In this document: in pieces, positions 7,450 through 15,271 of the stretch | How the letters are laid out: each line of letters opens with the position of its first letter | Numbering within the stretch: position 1 is the stretch's first letter | NCBI GenBank assembly: GCA_020627965.1 | Contig: JAHDFX010000008.1 | Span: forward strand, 1 to 39,398 | Direction of reading: 5' to 3' | Length of the DNA: 39,398 bases | Source of the DNA: Saprospiraceae bacterium | GTDB lineage: Bacteria; Bacteroidota; Bacteroidia; Chitinophagales; Saprospiraceae | Notes under the pieces: generated by a model | Database searches by the model: none | The model's input: only the letters and a program-made list of their open reading frames with translations | What the model was told of the DNA's origin: nothing | Translations under genes and position numbers: made by a program

Positions 7450-9393
7450 CTAGCGGTTAACAATATGCTTACTCGTATGAAAATATCCATTATTCATTCT
7501 GAGTTGAATAGCATATTGCCCATTAGCTAAATCTGATACATTCACAGGAATTCGGCTATAGCCTTGATATACATTGATATTTACAGACTTTACCTGCTGT
7601 CCGTTCATATTAAATATACTGATTCGTCCTTCTGCATCACCTACAGTAGAATTGACAGCGACATTAATATAGCGGTTAGCCGGATTGGGAAACATTTCTA
7701 CCGTGAAGCCCGGATCATCTCCAAATGAAACGACTTCAATATTATGTTTCGTTTCCCTTCCATCGTAGTCTACCTGTTTCAGGCGATAGTATGAAGTTCC
7801 GGGTAGAGGTTCTTCATCCCATGCAGTATAATTCAGTGGTATATTAGAATTTCCACCACCATTTACTTCAAACAAGTCTTCAAAATTCACTCCATCTTTG
7901 CTACGTTCAATAACGAAATAAGCATTATTGATTTCTGTGGCTGTCTGCCATTTCAAGCGTACTTTTTCATCGACGGCCTCAGCATTGAAATACGTCAGTG
8001 TAATGGGTAAAATATTCGTCAGATAACAACCTGGATCAGCAATAGCTGCCTGATCGATAATAGGCAGTTTATTATCAATATATGGATTGAATTGTGTTTC
8101 TTCGATCACTGTATCACTCGCCCCCAACCAATCTTGTAATAGAGTAGCATAGACCTGACGGTAATCATACTCTAATTCACTTTGATATTGTCCATCATTG
8201 GTAACATTCGCCAAATTGGGGTTAATCCCCAACATCCCTGGTTTAACGGCTGTTCCAAACACAAACATTGGTGCTACCGTTCCATGGTCGGTACCAAGTG
8301 CATTATTTTCAGTCGCCTTTCTTCCAAACTCAGAAAAAGTAACCGTCAACACTTTCTGGTCTAGCCCTAAACCTGCCAGATCATCCTGGAAAGCTTTCAT
8401 AGAATCTGCCATGTCTTTTATCAATACAGCATGGCGTCCGGCAGTAGGGTCGTCTGATTCTGATTGCAGGGCATGCGTATCAAAGCCAGACAGGTTCAGT
8501 AAGTATACTTTAGTTTTACAGCCTCCGCTTATCAGTCGGGCAACGGTTTTTAGCTGCGCTGCCAACTCACTGATCGGGCTGTAATTATTATGTGAATTTG
8601 TTCCCTGACTGAATACCTGAGAAATGCGTTGGGCATAAAGACTCACACTATCCTGTACTGCCATGGCATATTGTAATTCGGAGCCATATTGAGACATAGG
8701 CACTTCATTTAGTTTTGCTGTGCCTATTTCGGTAACCTGATTATAAAACCCAGAAGGATCTTGTCCTGTAAGATTGATAGAAACCGAAAACTCCGATTCA
8801 GACATAAAACCTATAGAGCGTTTGCTGTCTCCAAGTTGCATGCCTGGTGGGTCGGGCATTGCCATAGTAGGCGAACCGATATATCCCTGATAGCTTCTGT
8901 TCAGGTATCTTCCCATCCAGCCTGTCTGAATATTAAAGTTTTCTGGTGTACCATCTCCTCCTGCCAGCCATAATTCGCTGGATTTGAAATGAGACAGGTT
9001 AGGCATTTCATAACCTACATTTTGTATAATACCAACTTTACCTTCATCGTATAAGCTTTTGAAAGCCGACATTCCCGGATGTAAACCAACCTGCTGCTCA
9101 AGCGGTAGTGAACTATCCAGTTCTATATAAGGATTGATACCGTAATCTGGCAAAGCGAGTGTTGGTCGCTGATTGACATAAGTATCGTATTGTTCGGTAG
9201 GAATCAGCGTATTTAGTCCATCATTTCCTCCCTTCAGATGAAGAATAACTAAAATCCGCCCAGCTACATCTTCACAATCAATTGTATTTTGTAGGAGGTT
9301 TTGATTTGCGAATGCCCTTATTGAAGTTCCCCCAATAACCAGAGGAGTGGCAGCAAGCGGAGTAGCAACTTTGAAGAATTTTCTTCTGTTCAT
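7450..9393 (-). CDS. DUF1501 protein with Tat-like signal and T9SS sorting domain (copy 2)
   Basis: 647 residues, aligning without visible gaps to the copy at 3505-5448. It has the same order: Tat-like N-terminus (MNRRKFFKVATPLAATPLVI), DUF1501 domain with HLKGGNDGLNT, NLSHFKSSELW, the SEFGRKA segment and GTDHG, beta-rich linker domain, and T9SS sorting domain (MFPNPANRYINVAVN ... KHIVNR). Many substitutions are scattered throughout, so this is an old, selected duplication and not an assembly artefact. The gene follows DUF1800 copy 2 by 55 bp, longer than the 4-bp junction in copy 1. A hairpin (7384-7429) follows its stop. Confidence 0.93.
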   Translation of the reverse strand: MNRRKFFKVATPLAATPLVIGGTSIRAFANQNLLQNTIDCEDVAGRILVILHLKGGNDGLNTLIPTEQYDTYVNQRPTLALPDYGINPYIELDSSLPLEQQVGLHPGMSAFKSLYDEGKVGIIQNVGYEMPNLSHFKSSELWLAGGDGTPENFNIQTGWMGRYLNRSYQGYIGSPTMAMPDPPGMQLGDSKRSIGFMSESEFSVSINLTGQDPSGFYNQVTEIGTAKLNEVPMSQYGSELQYAMAVQDSVSLYAQRISQVFSQGTNSHNNYSPISELAAQLKTVARLISGGCKTKVYLLNLSGFDTHALQSESDDPTAGRHAVLIKDMADSMKAFQDDLAGLGLDQKVLTVTFSEFGRKATENNALGTDHGTVAPMFVFGTAVKPGMLGINPNLANVTNDGQYQSELEYDYRQVYATLLQDWLGASDTVIEETQFNPYIDNKLPIIDQAAIADPGCYLTNILPITLTYFNAEAVDEKVRLKWQTATEINNAYFVIERSKDGVNFEDLFEVNGGGNSNIPLNYTAWDEEPLPGTSYYRLKQVDYDGRETKHNIEVVSFGDDPGFTVEMFPNPANRYINVAVNSTVGDAEGRISIFNMNGQQVKSVNINVYQGYSRIPVNVSDLANGQYAIQLRMNNGYFHTSKHIVNR

Positions 9394-9448
9394 AATTTAT
9401 GATTGAATAAACCGTTCAATAGAACAGTTTACAGCATTTTAAAATGGT

Positions 9449-11074
9449 TTACATCAATTGAAATTCCGGGGAGAATAACATATGCTTAATGAACCGGTCA
9501 AGCGCAATTTTCACTTCAGTATCATCTGTCGTGCTTTCAAAACGAGCCCACTCTAGTGTCCAGTCATTAAAGTCAATATCATCAAGGAAGATTTCCAGTA
9601 AAAAATAGCCAAAGCGTTCTGGCAATATTTGTTCACAAAATAAATCCTGTGTCAATTCTGAAACTATATTGAAGGAATTATAAGGATCGGAAACATTCTC
9701 TTTGATGTAATTGGTCAAATTTAATTTGACCGCCGGATCAGAAGTATTTGCAGAGCTTATGCCTCTGACAAGCATACCCGGCACTTCGTAGCGAGGAATA
9801 ACACTACTACTCGTAAACCACTCTCGATGCCAGTTGGGTTGCTGATAATAAGCAGGATAACCAGCTACCGAGTCAGGGATAAACAAAGGTAATCCTGACT
9901 TACTCAAAAAGTTTATCTGTAGTCCCATTCCATAAAAATGCAAATAATGCATTTCTGGTTCTGTCAATGGATCCGGCACTTCCAGCTTAAAATAACTCAT
10001 GATATTCAAGACCAGGTCTAATGGAGTTTTAAACAAACCACCTATGATCTCATCTGTATTGCTACTATCGTCTTCATCGTAGAAATGACTACTTTTTAAT
10101 AATGCTGTTAATACAGGCATTAATTCATAATTATTATTTCTAAAAATTGCTGCTAAAGGCTCTATAATATCCTGCTCTATCTCTGCATCAATTTTTCCAC
10201 TAACGAAGAAGCGATAAATTTTCCGACATATAAACCGAGCTGTCTCGTCTTGCGCAAATACCATATCGACAAAATCCTGTAGTTCGCGCATCATATCGTC
10301 TTCATCAACCGCACCACTTATTGTCGTTCCCTGAAATGCAGAACTGAATGTTTTGTCAGCGGAATTGTGATGTGTATAAAATCCGTACCCCGTTGGAATA
10401 TTGGTTTCAGCATCTAAATAATTTTCACGTTCAACGATACTAGGCGCTTTAAAACCTGTCAATACTTTTGCTGCTGCCTGAACATCTTCTTCTGTGTAAT
10501 TCGTATAATTACCTTCACTAATTTGTTCGCCTTTCCCTATTGTAAACAATTCAAAAAACTCTCTGGCATAGTTTTCATTAGGATTACTTCTTATATTGTA
10601 GGTTCCGTCTAAATATTTAAGCATCAAAGGATTTAGGGTTATTTTGACCGCTAATTCTTTGAAATTTCCTGTAGCATAATGCCTTAACAAGGCCAGATAA
10701 TCATATAACTCTTCCGACCTTCCAAAATCATTATTGATAACAAAATTGGAATGTAGAAAAAACATTACCTTATGTAGAATAGAAGGGCTGTTTAAGGCTT
10801 CATTTGTCCACCAGCCCGACACATATAATTTTTTGAACGGATCTGCAGATGGGGAGTCTGACATTGGGTTTATCCAGGTTTGCCCATTAGCATAATCAAT
10901 AGGTTGGTCTACTACAGGAGCCGTAACTGTAAGTAATTCATTGACCGCATCTTCGATTGTTTTTGTCGCAAAATTTTCTATTCGTTCCTTGGTATACTGA
11001 TAAGAAGTACGCCGGAGTAAATGGGCTGCCAGCCTTCGGCCAAGCACTCCCGTTTTTTCATTTAGAGAAGCCAT
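9449..11074 (-). CDS. DUF1800 protein (copy 2), partner of DUF1501
   Basis: 541 residues from the ATG at 11074; an upstream ATG at 11146 in the same frame is disfavoured because conservation with copy 1 starts at MASLN. DUF1800 motifs: GRRLAAHLLRRTSY, NPNENYAREFFELFTIGKGE, VLTGFKAP, ARFICRKIYRFFVS. No secretion signal or C-terminal sorting domain. It is upstream of and probably co-transcribed with DUF1501 copy 2. Family function is unknown; the fixed pairing with DUF1501 suggests a two-protein complex or a maturation partner. Confidence 0.9.
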   Translation of the reverse strand: MASLNEKTGVLGRRLAAHLLRRTSYQYTKERIENFATKTIEDAVNELLTVTAPVVDQPIDYANGQTWINPMSDSPSADPFKKLYVSGWWTNEALNSPSILHKVMFFLHSNFVINNDFGRSEELYDYLALLRHYATGNFKELAVKITLNPLMLKYLDGTYNIRSNPNENYAREFFELFTIGKGEQISEGNYTNYTEEDVQAAAKVLTGFKAPSIVERENYLDAETNIPTGYGFYTHHNSADKTFSSAFQGTTISGAVDEDDMMRELQDFVDMVFAQDETARFICRKIYRFFVSGKIDAEIEQDIIEPLAAIFRNNNYELMPVLTALLKSSHFYDEDDSSNTDEIIGGLFKTPLDLVLNIMSYFKLEVPDPLTEPEMHYLHFYGMGLQINFLSKSGLPLFIPDSVAGYPAYYQQPNWHREWFTSSSVIPRYEVPGMLVRGISSANTSDPAVKLNLTNYIKENVSDPYNSFNIVSELTQDLFCEQILPERFGYFLLEIFLDDIDFNDWTLEWARFESTTDDTEVKIALDRFIKHMLFSPEFQLM

Positions 11075-11400
11075 AGTTTGAATCAATTCTAAGTATTTGA
11101 TAACTCTAACCTGGAAATTTTTCGTATTCTTTTTTTTCAAATACACCAGGCAGTTTTAGTGGTCTTTAGAGGTCAATGGTTTTTTTTAATATTAGAAATG
11201 GGAATAAATAGACTTTTGAGTAAGCAAGGTTTGCAGCTCAAAAATGCACAAAAAAAAATATATAGCCAAAAAAATACAATTTTTTCTCACATCTTAAATA
11301 ACTTAAACTGTCACATATTCACTATTTTAGACATATACTATATATATATTAATAAACATCACACTTCATAGTAGTATATATCCAATTTTCGTAAACTTCC

Positions 11401-11615
11401 TCTCCTAATTAGGGCAAACGCATCAAAATTATTTTCGGTATAAGTGTAATTATGCTGATTTTTCTTATTTTCTTTACAAGACGGGTAAATGGATTTAAGT
11501 AAGTGGCTAACAACCACAAGTTTCAGGTTATGAACCACAAGTTTGTGGTTCTATGCCACAAATTTGCGGTTAAATACGCTCTTTTTGTTTTGATGCGTTT
11601 GTCCTATCTCCTAAT
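11401..11615. mobile_element. MITE-like element, 197 bp, with target-site duplication
   Basis: The element is 11410-11606. Its 19-bp terminal inverted repeats are TAGGGCAAACGCATCAAAA (11410-11428) and TTTTGATGCGTTTGTCCTA (11588-11606), 18 of 19 positions complementary. TCTCCTAAT flanks it directly on both sides (11401-11409 and 11607-11615), as a 9-bp target-site duplication would; a tenth T also matches. No transposase ORF fits inside, so it would be non-autonomous and moved in trans. The inside holds three 21-bp-spaced palindromes (11512-11571). The parent insertion-sequence family cannot be named from this alone. Confidence 0.82.
11512..11571. repeat. Three palindromes at exact 21-bp spacing inside the MITE-like element
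   Basis: Units begin at 11512, 11533 and 11554: AACCACAAGTTTCAGGTT, AACCACAAGTTTGTGGTT and TGCCACAAATTTGCGGTT. The middle unit is a perfect palindrome (8-bp arms, 2-bp centre); the outer two are imperfect. A 21-bp step equals two DNA helical turns, placing the sites on one face, as in protein-binding arrays. Confidence 0.75.
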
Positions 11616-11627
11616 TGCTTACCTTTG
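11598..11627 (+). promoter_or_regulatory. Predicted mpl promoter, -33 box from the MITE end
   Basis: TTTG (11598-11601), 18 bp, then TACCTTTG (11620-11627), which fits the Bacteroidota primary-sigma consensus TTTG/TTG, 17-23 bp, TAnnTTTG. The -33 box lies within the right inverted repeat of the mobile element; the -7 box is in native DNA beyond the target duplication. The ATG of mpl follows 58 bp after the -7 box. Confidence 0.65.
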
Positions 11628-11685
11628 AGAACGTTTTTAAGCTGCTATACACTTTTACTAAATATTATATTTTTCTAACTTTTAT

Positions 11686-13047
11686 ATGCGAATACACTTA
11701 ATAGCAATAGGCGGTAGTGCCATGCACAATGTAGCTTTGGCATTGTATCATAAAGGTTTCAAAGTCAGTGGCTCTGATGATGAAATTTATAATCCGGCAA
11801 GAGATCGCTTGGCAAAATATGGCTTGCTACCTGAAACAGAAGGCTGGTTTCCTGAACGTATCAACAAAGATATAGATGCCATCATAGTAGGTATGCATGC
11901 TCGTCTTGATAATCCCGAACTTGCCAAAGCGAGGGAATTAGGTATTCAAATTTATTCTTACCCAGAATATGTATATCAGCAATCTAAAGACAAACAAAGG
12001 GTAGTGATAGCGGGTAGCCATGGTAAAACGACGACAACAGCGATGATTCTCCATGTACTTGGCAAGCTGAATGTTGAAACAGATTATCTGGTAGGGGCTC
12101 AATTGGAAGGTTTTGACACTATGGTGAGCTTATCGGATGCCCCTCTAATCGTATTGGAAGGAGATGAATACCTGGCTTCGCCCATTGACAGGCGCCCAAA
12201 AATCCATTTTTATAAGCCTCATATTAGCATTATTACTGGTATTGCCTGGGATCACATTAATGTTTTTCCTACGTTTGACAACTATGTAGAGCAATTTGAA
12301 ACCTATATTAATAGCATTGAGCCAGATGGTGTGTTATTTTGGTTTGAAGAAGATGAGCATTTGCAAAAAATAGTTGATGCGAATCCTAATATCCGCCACC
12401 AACCTTATAACACTCCTGAATATAAAGTGGAAAAGGGGCAAACGATTCTGCGTTATCAAAATAAAGATTATCCCTTACAAATATTTGGTCAGCACAATCT
12501 GCAAAATCTGGAATCTGCCCGGCTCGTTTGTCAGGAATTGGGCATTAATGGTAATGCTTTTTATCAAGCAATAGCCGACTTTACTGGTGCAGCCAAGCGA
12601 CTTCAACTATTATATAGTTCCAGTGATAATGTTGCTTATCTGGATTTTGCCCATGCCCCATCTAAAGCACAGGCAACGATTAAAGCATTAAAAGAACAAT
12701 ACCCTGATCGTCAACTAATTGCTTGTTTTGAGTTACATACATTTAGTAGTTTGAATAAAAAATTTCTATCGGAATACAAACACACAATGGATGCAGCGGA
12801 TGTGGCTTGTGTCTTTTTTAGTGAGCATACCTTAAAGATGAAAAGATTGCCTGAAATTTCTAAACAGGATATCACTGAATCTTTTGCTCACCCCAACATG
12901 CATGTATTTACCCAAAAAGAGGATTTGCAGGAATTTCTTGAAACTCAGGAATGGCAAAACAGTAACCTGCTGATGATGAGTTCTGGCAAATTTGGTGGCC
13001 TTGATATAAAAGCATTAACTATCGCCCTCATGAGCGATAACAAATAA
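11686..13047 (+). CDS. mpl: UDP-N-acetylmuramate:L-Ala-gamma-D-Glu-meso-DAP ligase (murein peptide ligase)
   Basis: Cytoplasmic Mur-ligase family enzyme that attaches recycled murein tripeptide to UDP-MurNAc, feeding peptidoglycan recycling. At 453 residues it has the family's normal length. Residues 1-30 carry the Rossmann-like start IHLIAIGGSAMHNVALAL and GSD motif, typical of Mpl/MurC; residues 110-118 are the ATP loop GSHGKTTTT; EGDEYLASP follows near 158-166; and a FGQHNLQN segment marks the central/C-terminal domain junction. Mpl is favoured over MurC because of the SAMHNVA N-terminus and EGDEY motif. It is upstream of the glycosyltransferase gene (115-bp gap with its own promoter), so it is probably a single-gene transcript. 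Confidence 0.93.
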   Translation: MRIHLIAIGGSAMHNVALALYHKGFKVSGSDDEIYNPARDRLAKYGLLPETEGWFPERINKDIDAIIVGMHARLDNPELAKARELGIQIYSYPEYVYQQSKDKQRVVIAGSHGKTTTTAMILHVLGKLNVETDYLVGAQLEGFDTMVSLSDAPLIVLEGDEYLASPIDRRPKIHFYKPHISIITGIAWDHINVFPTFDNYVEQFETYINSIEPDGVLFWFEEDEHLQKIVDANPNIRHQPYNTPEYKVEKGQTILRYQNKDYPLQIFGQHNLQNLESARLVCQELGINGNAFYQAIADFTGAAKRLQLLYSSSDNVAYLDFAHAPSKAQATIKALKEQYPDRQLIACFELHTFSSLNKKFLSEYKHTMDAADVACVFFSEHTLKMKRLPEISKQDITESFAHPNMHVFTQKEDLQEFLETQEWQNSNLLMMSSGKFGGLDIKALTIALMSDNK

Positions 13048-13080
13048 ATAACTATTACATCCACGGTATATTGCAACAAC

Positions 13081-13109
13081 TTGTTATTAGTATCCGTTTC
13101 ATATCTTTG
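13081..13109 (+). promoter_or_regulatory. Predicted promoter of the GT2 glycosyltransferase gene
   Basis: TTG (13081-13083), 18 bp, then TATCTTTG (13102-13109), a good match to the Bacteroidota consensus TTG-N17-23-TAnnTTTG. The gene's ATG is 52 bp downstream of the -7 box. Confidence 0.65.
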
Positions 13110-13161
13110 TGGAATATTTTTGGGCTTGTTGTAAAATGTAATCATCCAAATCAAACAAAAA

Positions 13162-13923
13162 ATGTCAGATAGCCTTGTCATTATACCGACTTATAATGAG
13201 AAAGAGAATGTCGAAAATATTATTCGGGCAGTTTTCTCATTGGATAAGGAAATGGATATTCTCATCATTGATGATGGTTCCCCTGATGGCACAGCCCAGA
13301 TCGTTAAGGAGCTATTACCTATCTTCAAAAACAGGTTGTTTTTGAAAGAACGTTCTGGAAAATTAGGGCTAGGAACAGCCTATATTATGGGTTTTAAGTG
13401 GGCATTGGAAAGAAAATATGAATATATTTTTGAGATGGATGCCGATTTTTCTCACAATCCCAAAGACCTGCTGCGTCTCTATGCTGCTGCCAATGAGCCA
13501 GGCATAGGTATGTCGGTAGGTTCTCGTTATACCAAAGGCGGTAAATTAGAAAATTGGCCCTGGGATCGCATTTTCATTTCTTATGGTGCCTCACTTTATG
13601 TACGTATGATTACCTGGATGCCAGTGAAAGACCCGACGGCTGGCTTTGTCTGCTATAAACGAGAAGCACTGCAAAGGCTCGACCTTGACAAGATACGTTT
13701 TATTGGTTATGCTTTTCAGATAGAAATGAAGTTTGCTACTCGTTCTCTGGGTTATAAGATCAAGGAAATTCCTATCACTTTCACGGATCGTATAGAGGGC
13801 GTCTCTAAGATGTCGAGAGGTATTGTAAAAGAAGCCGTTATAGGCGTACTGAAGATGAAATGGCGTAGTTTCTCGGGGAGTTATGAGAGAGGGGAGAACG
13901 TCCCGATAGCCTATCGGGACTGA
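13162..13923 (+). CDS. Polyprenol-phosphate mannosyltransferase-like GT2 glycosyltransferase
   Basis: 253 residues. The N-terminus SLVIIPTYNEKENVENIIRAV, the DDGSPDGTA motif (about 38-46), the metal-binding EMDADFSHNP (about 91-100) and GSRYTKGG (about 120-127) are those of dolichyl/polyprenyl-phosphate mannose synthases, which load a sugar from a nucleotide donor onto a lipid-phosphate carrier. No C-terminal transmembrane GtrA-like domain is present, so it is the short soluble DPM1-type. Its last eight codons and stop run through a 21-bp palindrome (13900-13920), implying a repeat insertion that became the C-terminus. It converges with the helicase gene over 15 bp. Confidence 0.9.
   Translation: MSDSLVIIPTYNEKENVENIIRAVFSLDKEMDILIIDDGSPDGTAQIVKELLPIFKNRLFLKERSGKLGLGTAYIMGFKWALERKYEYIFEMDADFSHNPKDLLRLYAAANEPGIGMSVGSRYTKGGKLENWPWDRIFISYGASLYVRMITWMPVKDPTAGFVCYKREALQRLDLDKIRFIGYAFQIEMKFATRSLGYKIKEIPITFTDRIEGVSKMSRGIVKEAVIGVLKMKWRSFSGSYERGENVPIAYRD
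13900..13920. repeat. Palindrome within the last codons of the GT2 gene
   Basis: GTCCCGATAG (13900-13909) and CTATCGGGAC (13911-13920) are perfect reverse complements separated by one base. It ends directly at the TGA stop. Sequences of the form CCCGATAGCTATCGGG are known to be abundant dispersed palindromes in some Bacteroidota genomes. It could also act as a hairpin between two convergent genes, but no T-run follows. Confidence 0.6.
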
Positions 13924-13938
13924 GAGAAGAGAGATTCA

Positions 13939-15243
13939 TCACCGAGATACCATCCGTTCATAATACTGCACAATTCTTTCATCGAGCATAATATCCTGCG
14001 GACGTATTTTTTGTTTTAATAAAATGCCATTAAAATGGGTACAACGACTTAATGCCACATAAGTCTGTCCGTGAGCAAAGGCTCCCTTACCCAGATCAAT
14101 TACAACCTTACTAAACGTTTTGCCCTGGCTTTTATGGATGGTGACCGCCCAGGCAAGGCGAATAGGGTATTGCTTGAAAGAACCTACAGGTTCTGTATTC
14201 AGTTCATCACGCCCTTCGGCATTGGTCTGCATACGATATTTTAAAATCTCCCATTCTGCCTGTTCTATTTCTATGACCTTTTCGCTGCCATCATCTTTTT
14301 GAATAGCCACCGTGATCTTATCTTCCCTTAATCCAACTATTTTCCCTAGTGTACCATTGACATAACGACGTTCAGGGTCATTTTTGACAAACATTACCTG
14401 GGCGCCTTCGCGTAGTTTCAAAATAATATCGGTAGGAAAGGTTCTTTCTCCAAAATTGCCAGTCACTGCGCCCATATAGCTAACTTCAGGACCAGGCAAA
14501 CGGTTTAGTCTTCGACTATTGATCTGATTGACAATGCTATTTCGTGTAGATAAAGTAATATAAGCGTCTTCAAGCGGCACATCACTGCCTACATAGCGTT
14601 CATTTAATGTATTTAAATCATCCCAATCAATACGATTTGTTCGTACCCTGTCTAATAATTTGATAAAATTGCGCTCCTCCTGTCGATATACTTTTCTTAG
14701 TTCAAATGGTTCTAAATGAAATTCATTGAAAACCGTTGCAGAGAAAAAATAAGGACTTTCATAATAGGTGTTGAAATATAATTCTTCCTGGCTATTAACG
14801 ACTGGTGGTAATTGAAAAAGATCGCCAAAAAATACAACCTGCTTGCCACCAAATGGAGCTGGATTATCGCAATTTATCCGTAGGAAATAATCAACATTAT
14901 CCAACATGTCAGCCCTGACCATAGATATTTCGTCGATGATAATTGTATCTATGCTGCGATATAACTTTTTGTTGCGACGTGGAGTAATATCTTTTTTGGT
15001 CAATGGGCGAGGTGGAAAACCGAAAAAAGAATGGATCGTTTGTCCCTGAACATTTAATGCTGCAATCCCCGTAGGCGCCAATACGGCTACTTTCTTATGA
15101 GTCGTGTTTCGAAAAAGTTGCAATAGTGTTGATTTCCCTGTCCCTGCCCGCCCTGTGATGAACATACTGGTATTGAATTTTTCCAGTAAATCCAAGGCAT
15201 AACGAAAATCATCATTAAGTTCTATAGGTGGTTTATCGAGCAT
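13939..15243 (-). CDS. Pif1/RecD-like superfamily 1 ATP-dependent DNA helicase
   Basis: 434 residues. Walker A GRAGTGKST (31-39), Walker B IIIDEISMV (101-109), a FGDLFQLPPV segment with the sensor Gln/Pro, and the C-terminal AVTIHKSQGKTF and YVALSR motifs are diagnostic of Pif1-type 5'-3' helicases, which unwind G-quadruplexes and stalled replication structures. It lacks the extra C-terminal helix-rich domains of some bacterial Pif1-family members, so it is a compact version. On the minus strand it follows malate synthase after 28 bp and may be co-transcribed with it. An imperfect -7-like TAACTTTA lies 4 bp before the ATG on the coding strand. Confidence 0.9.
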   Translation of the reverse strand: MLDKPPIELNDDFRYALDLLEKFNTSMFITGRAGTGKSTLLQLFRNTTHKKVAVLAPTGIAALNVQGQTIHSFFGFPPRPLTKKDITPRRNKKLYRSIDTIIIDEISMVRADMLDNVDYFLRINCDNPAPFGGKQVVFFGDLFQLPPVVNSQEELYFNTYYESPYFFSATVFNEFHLEPFELRKVYRQEERNFIKLLDRVRTNRIDWDDLNTLNERYVGSDVPLEDAYITLSTRNSIVNQINSRRLNRLPGPEVSYMGAVTGNFGERTFPTDIILKLREGAQVMFVKNDPERRYVNGTLGKIVGLREDKITVAIQKDDGSEKVIEIEQAEWEILKYRMQTNAEGRDELNTEPVGSFKQYPIRLAWAVTIHKSQGKTFSKVVIDLGKGAFAHGQTYVALSRCTHFNGILLKQKIRPQDIMLDERIVQYYERMVSR

Positions 15244-15271
15244 GGAGTAAAGTTAGGGAAGATAATTGAGT

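Larger units (their letters stand above)
11075..11685. other. Long AT-rich spacer between DUF1800 copy 2 and mpl
   Basis: 611 bp between divergent genes. The first ~325 bp are AT-rich with no supportable gene; a 70-codon frame at 11159-11371 looks like low-complexity noise. The rest holds the MITE-like element (11410-11606) and the predicted mpl promoter (11598-11627). Confidence 0.7.

Noticed and set aside
11159-11371. 70-codon ORF in the AT-rich spacer before mpl
   Set aside because: Low-complexity Lys/Ile/Asn/Tyr-rich translation, no recognised motif, and nearby sequence is a repeat-bearing spacer.
11512-11571. CRISPR array
   Set aside because: Only three short units with 3-bp gaps; there are no unique spacers and no cas genes in the window.
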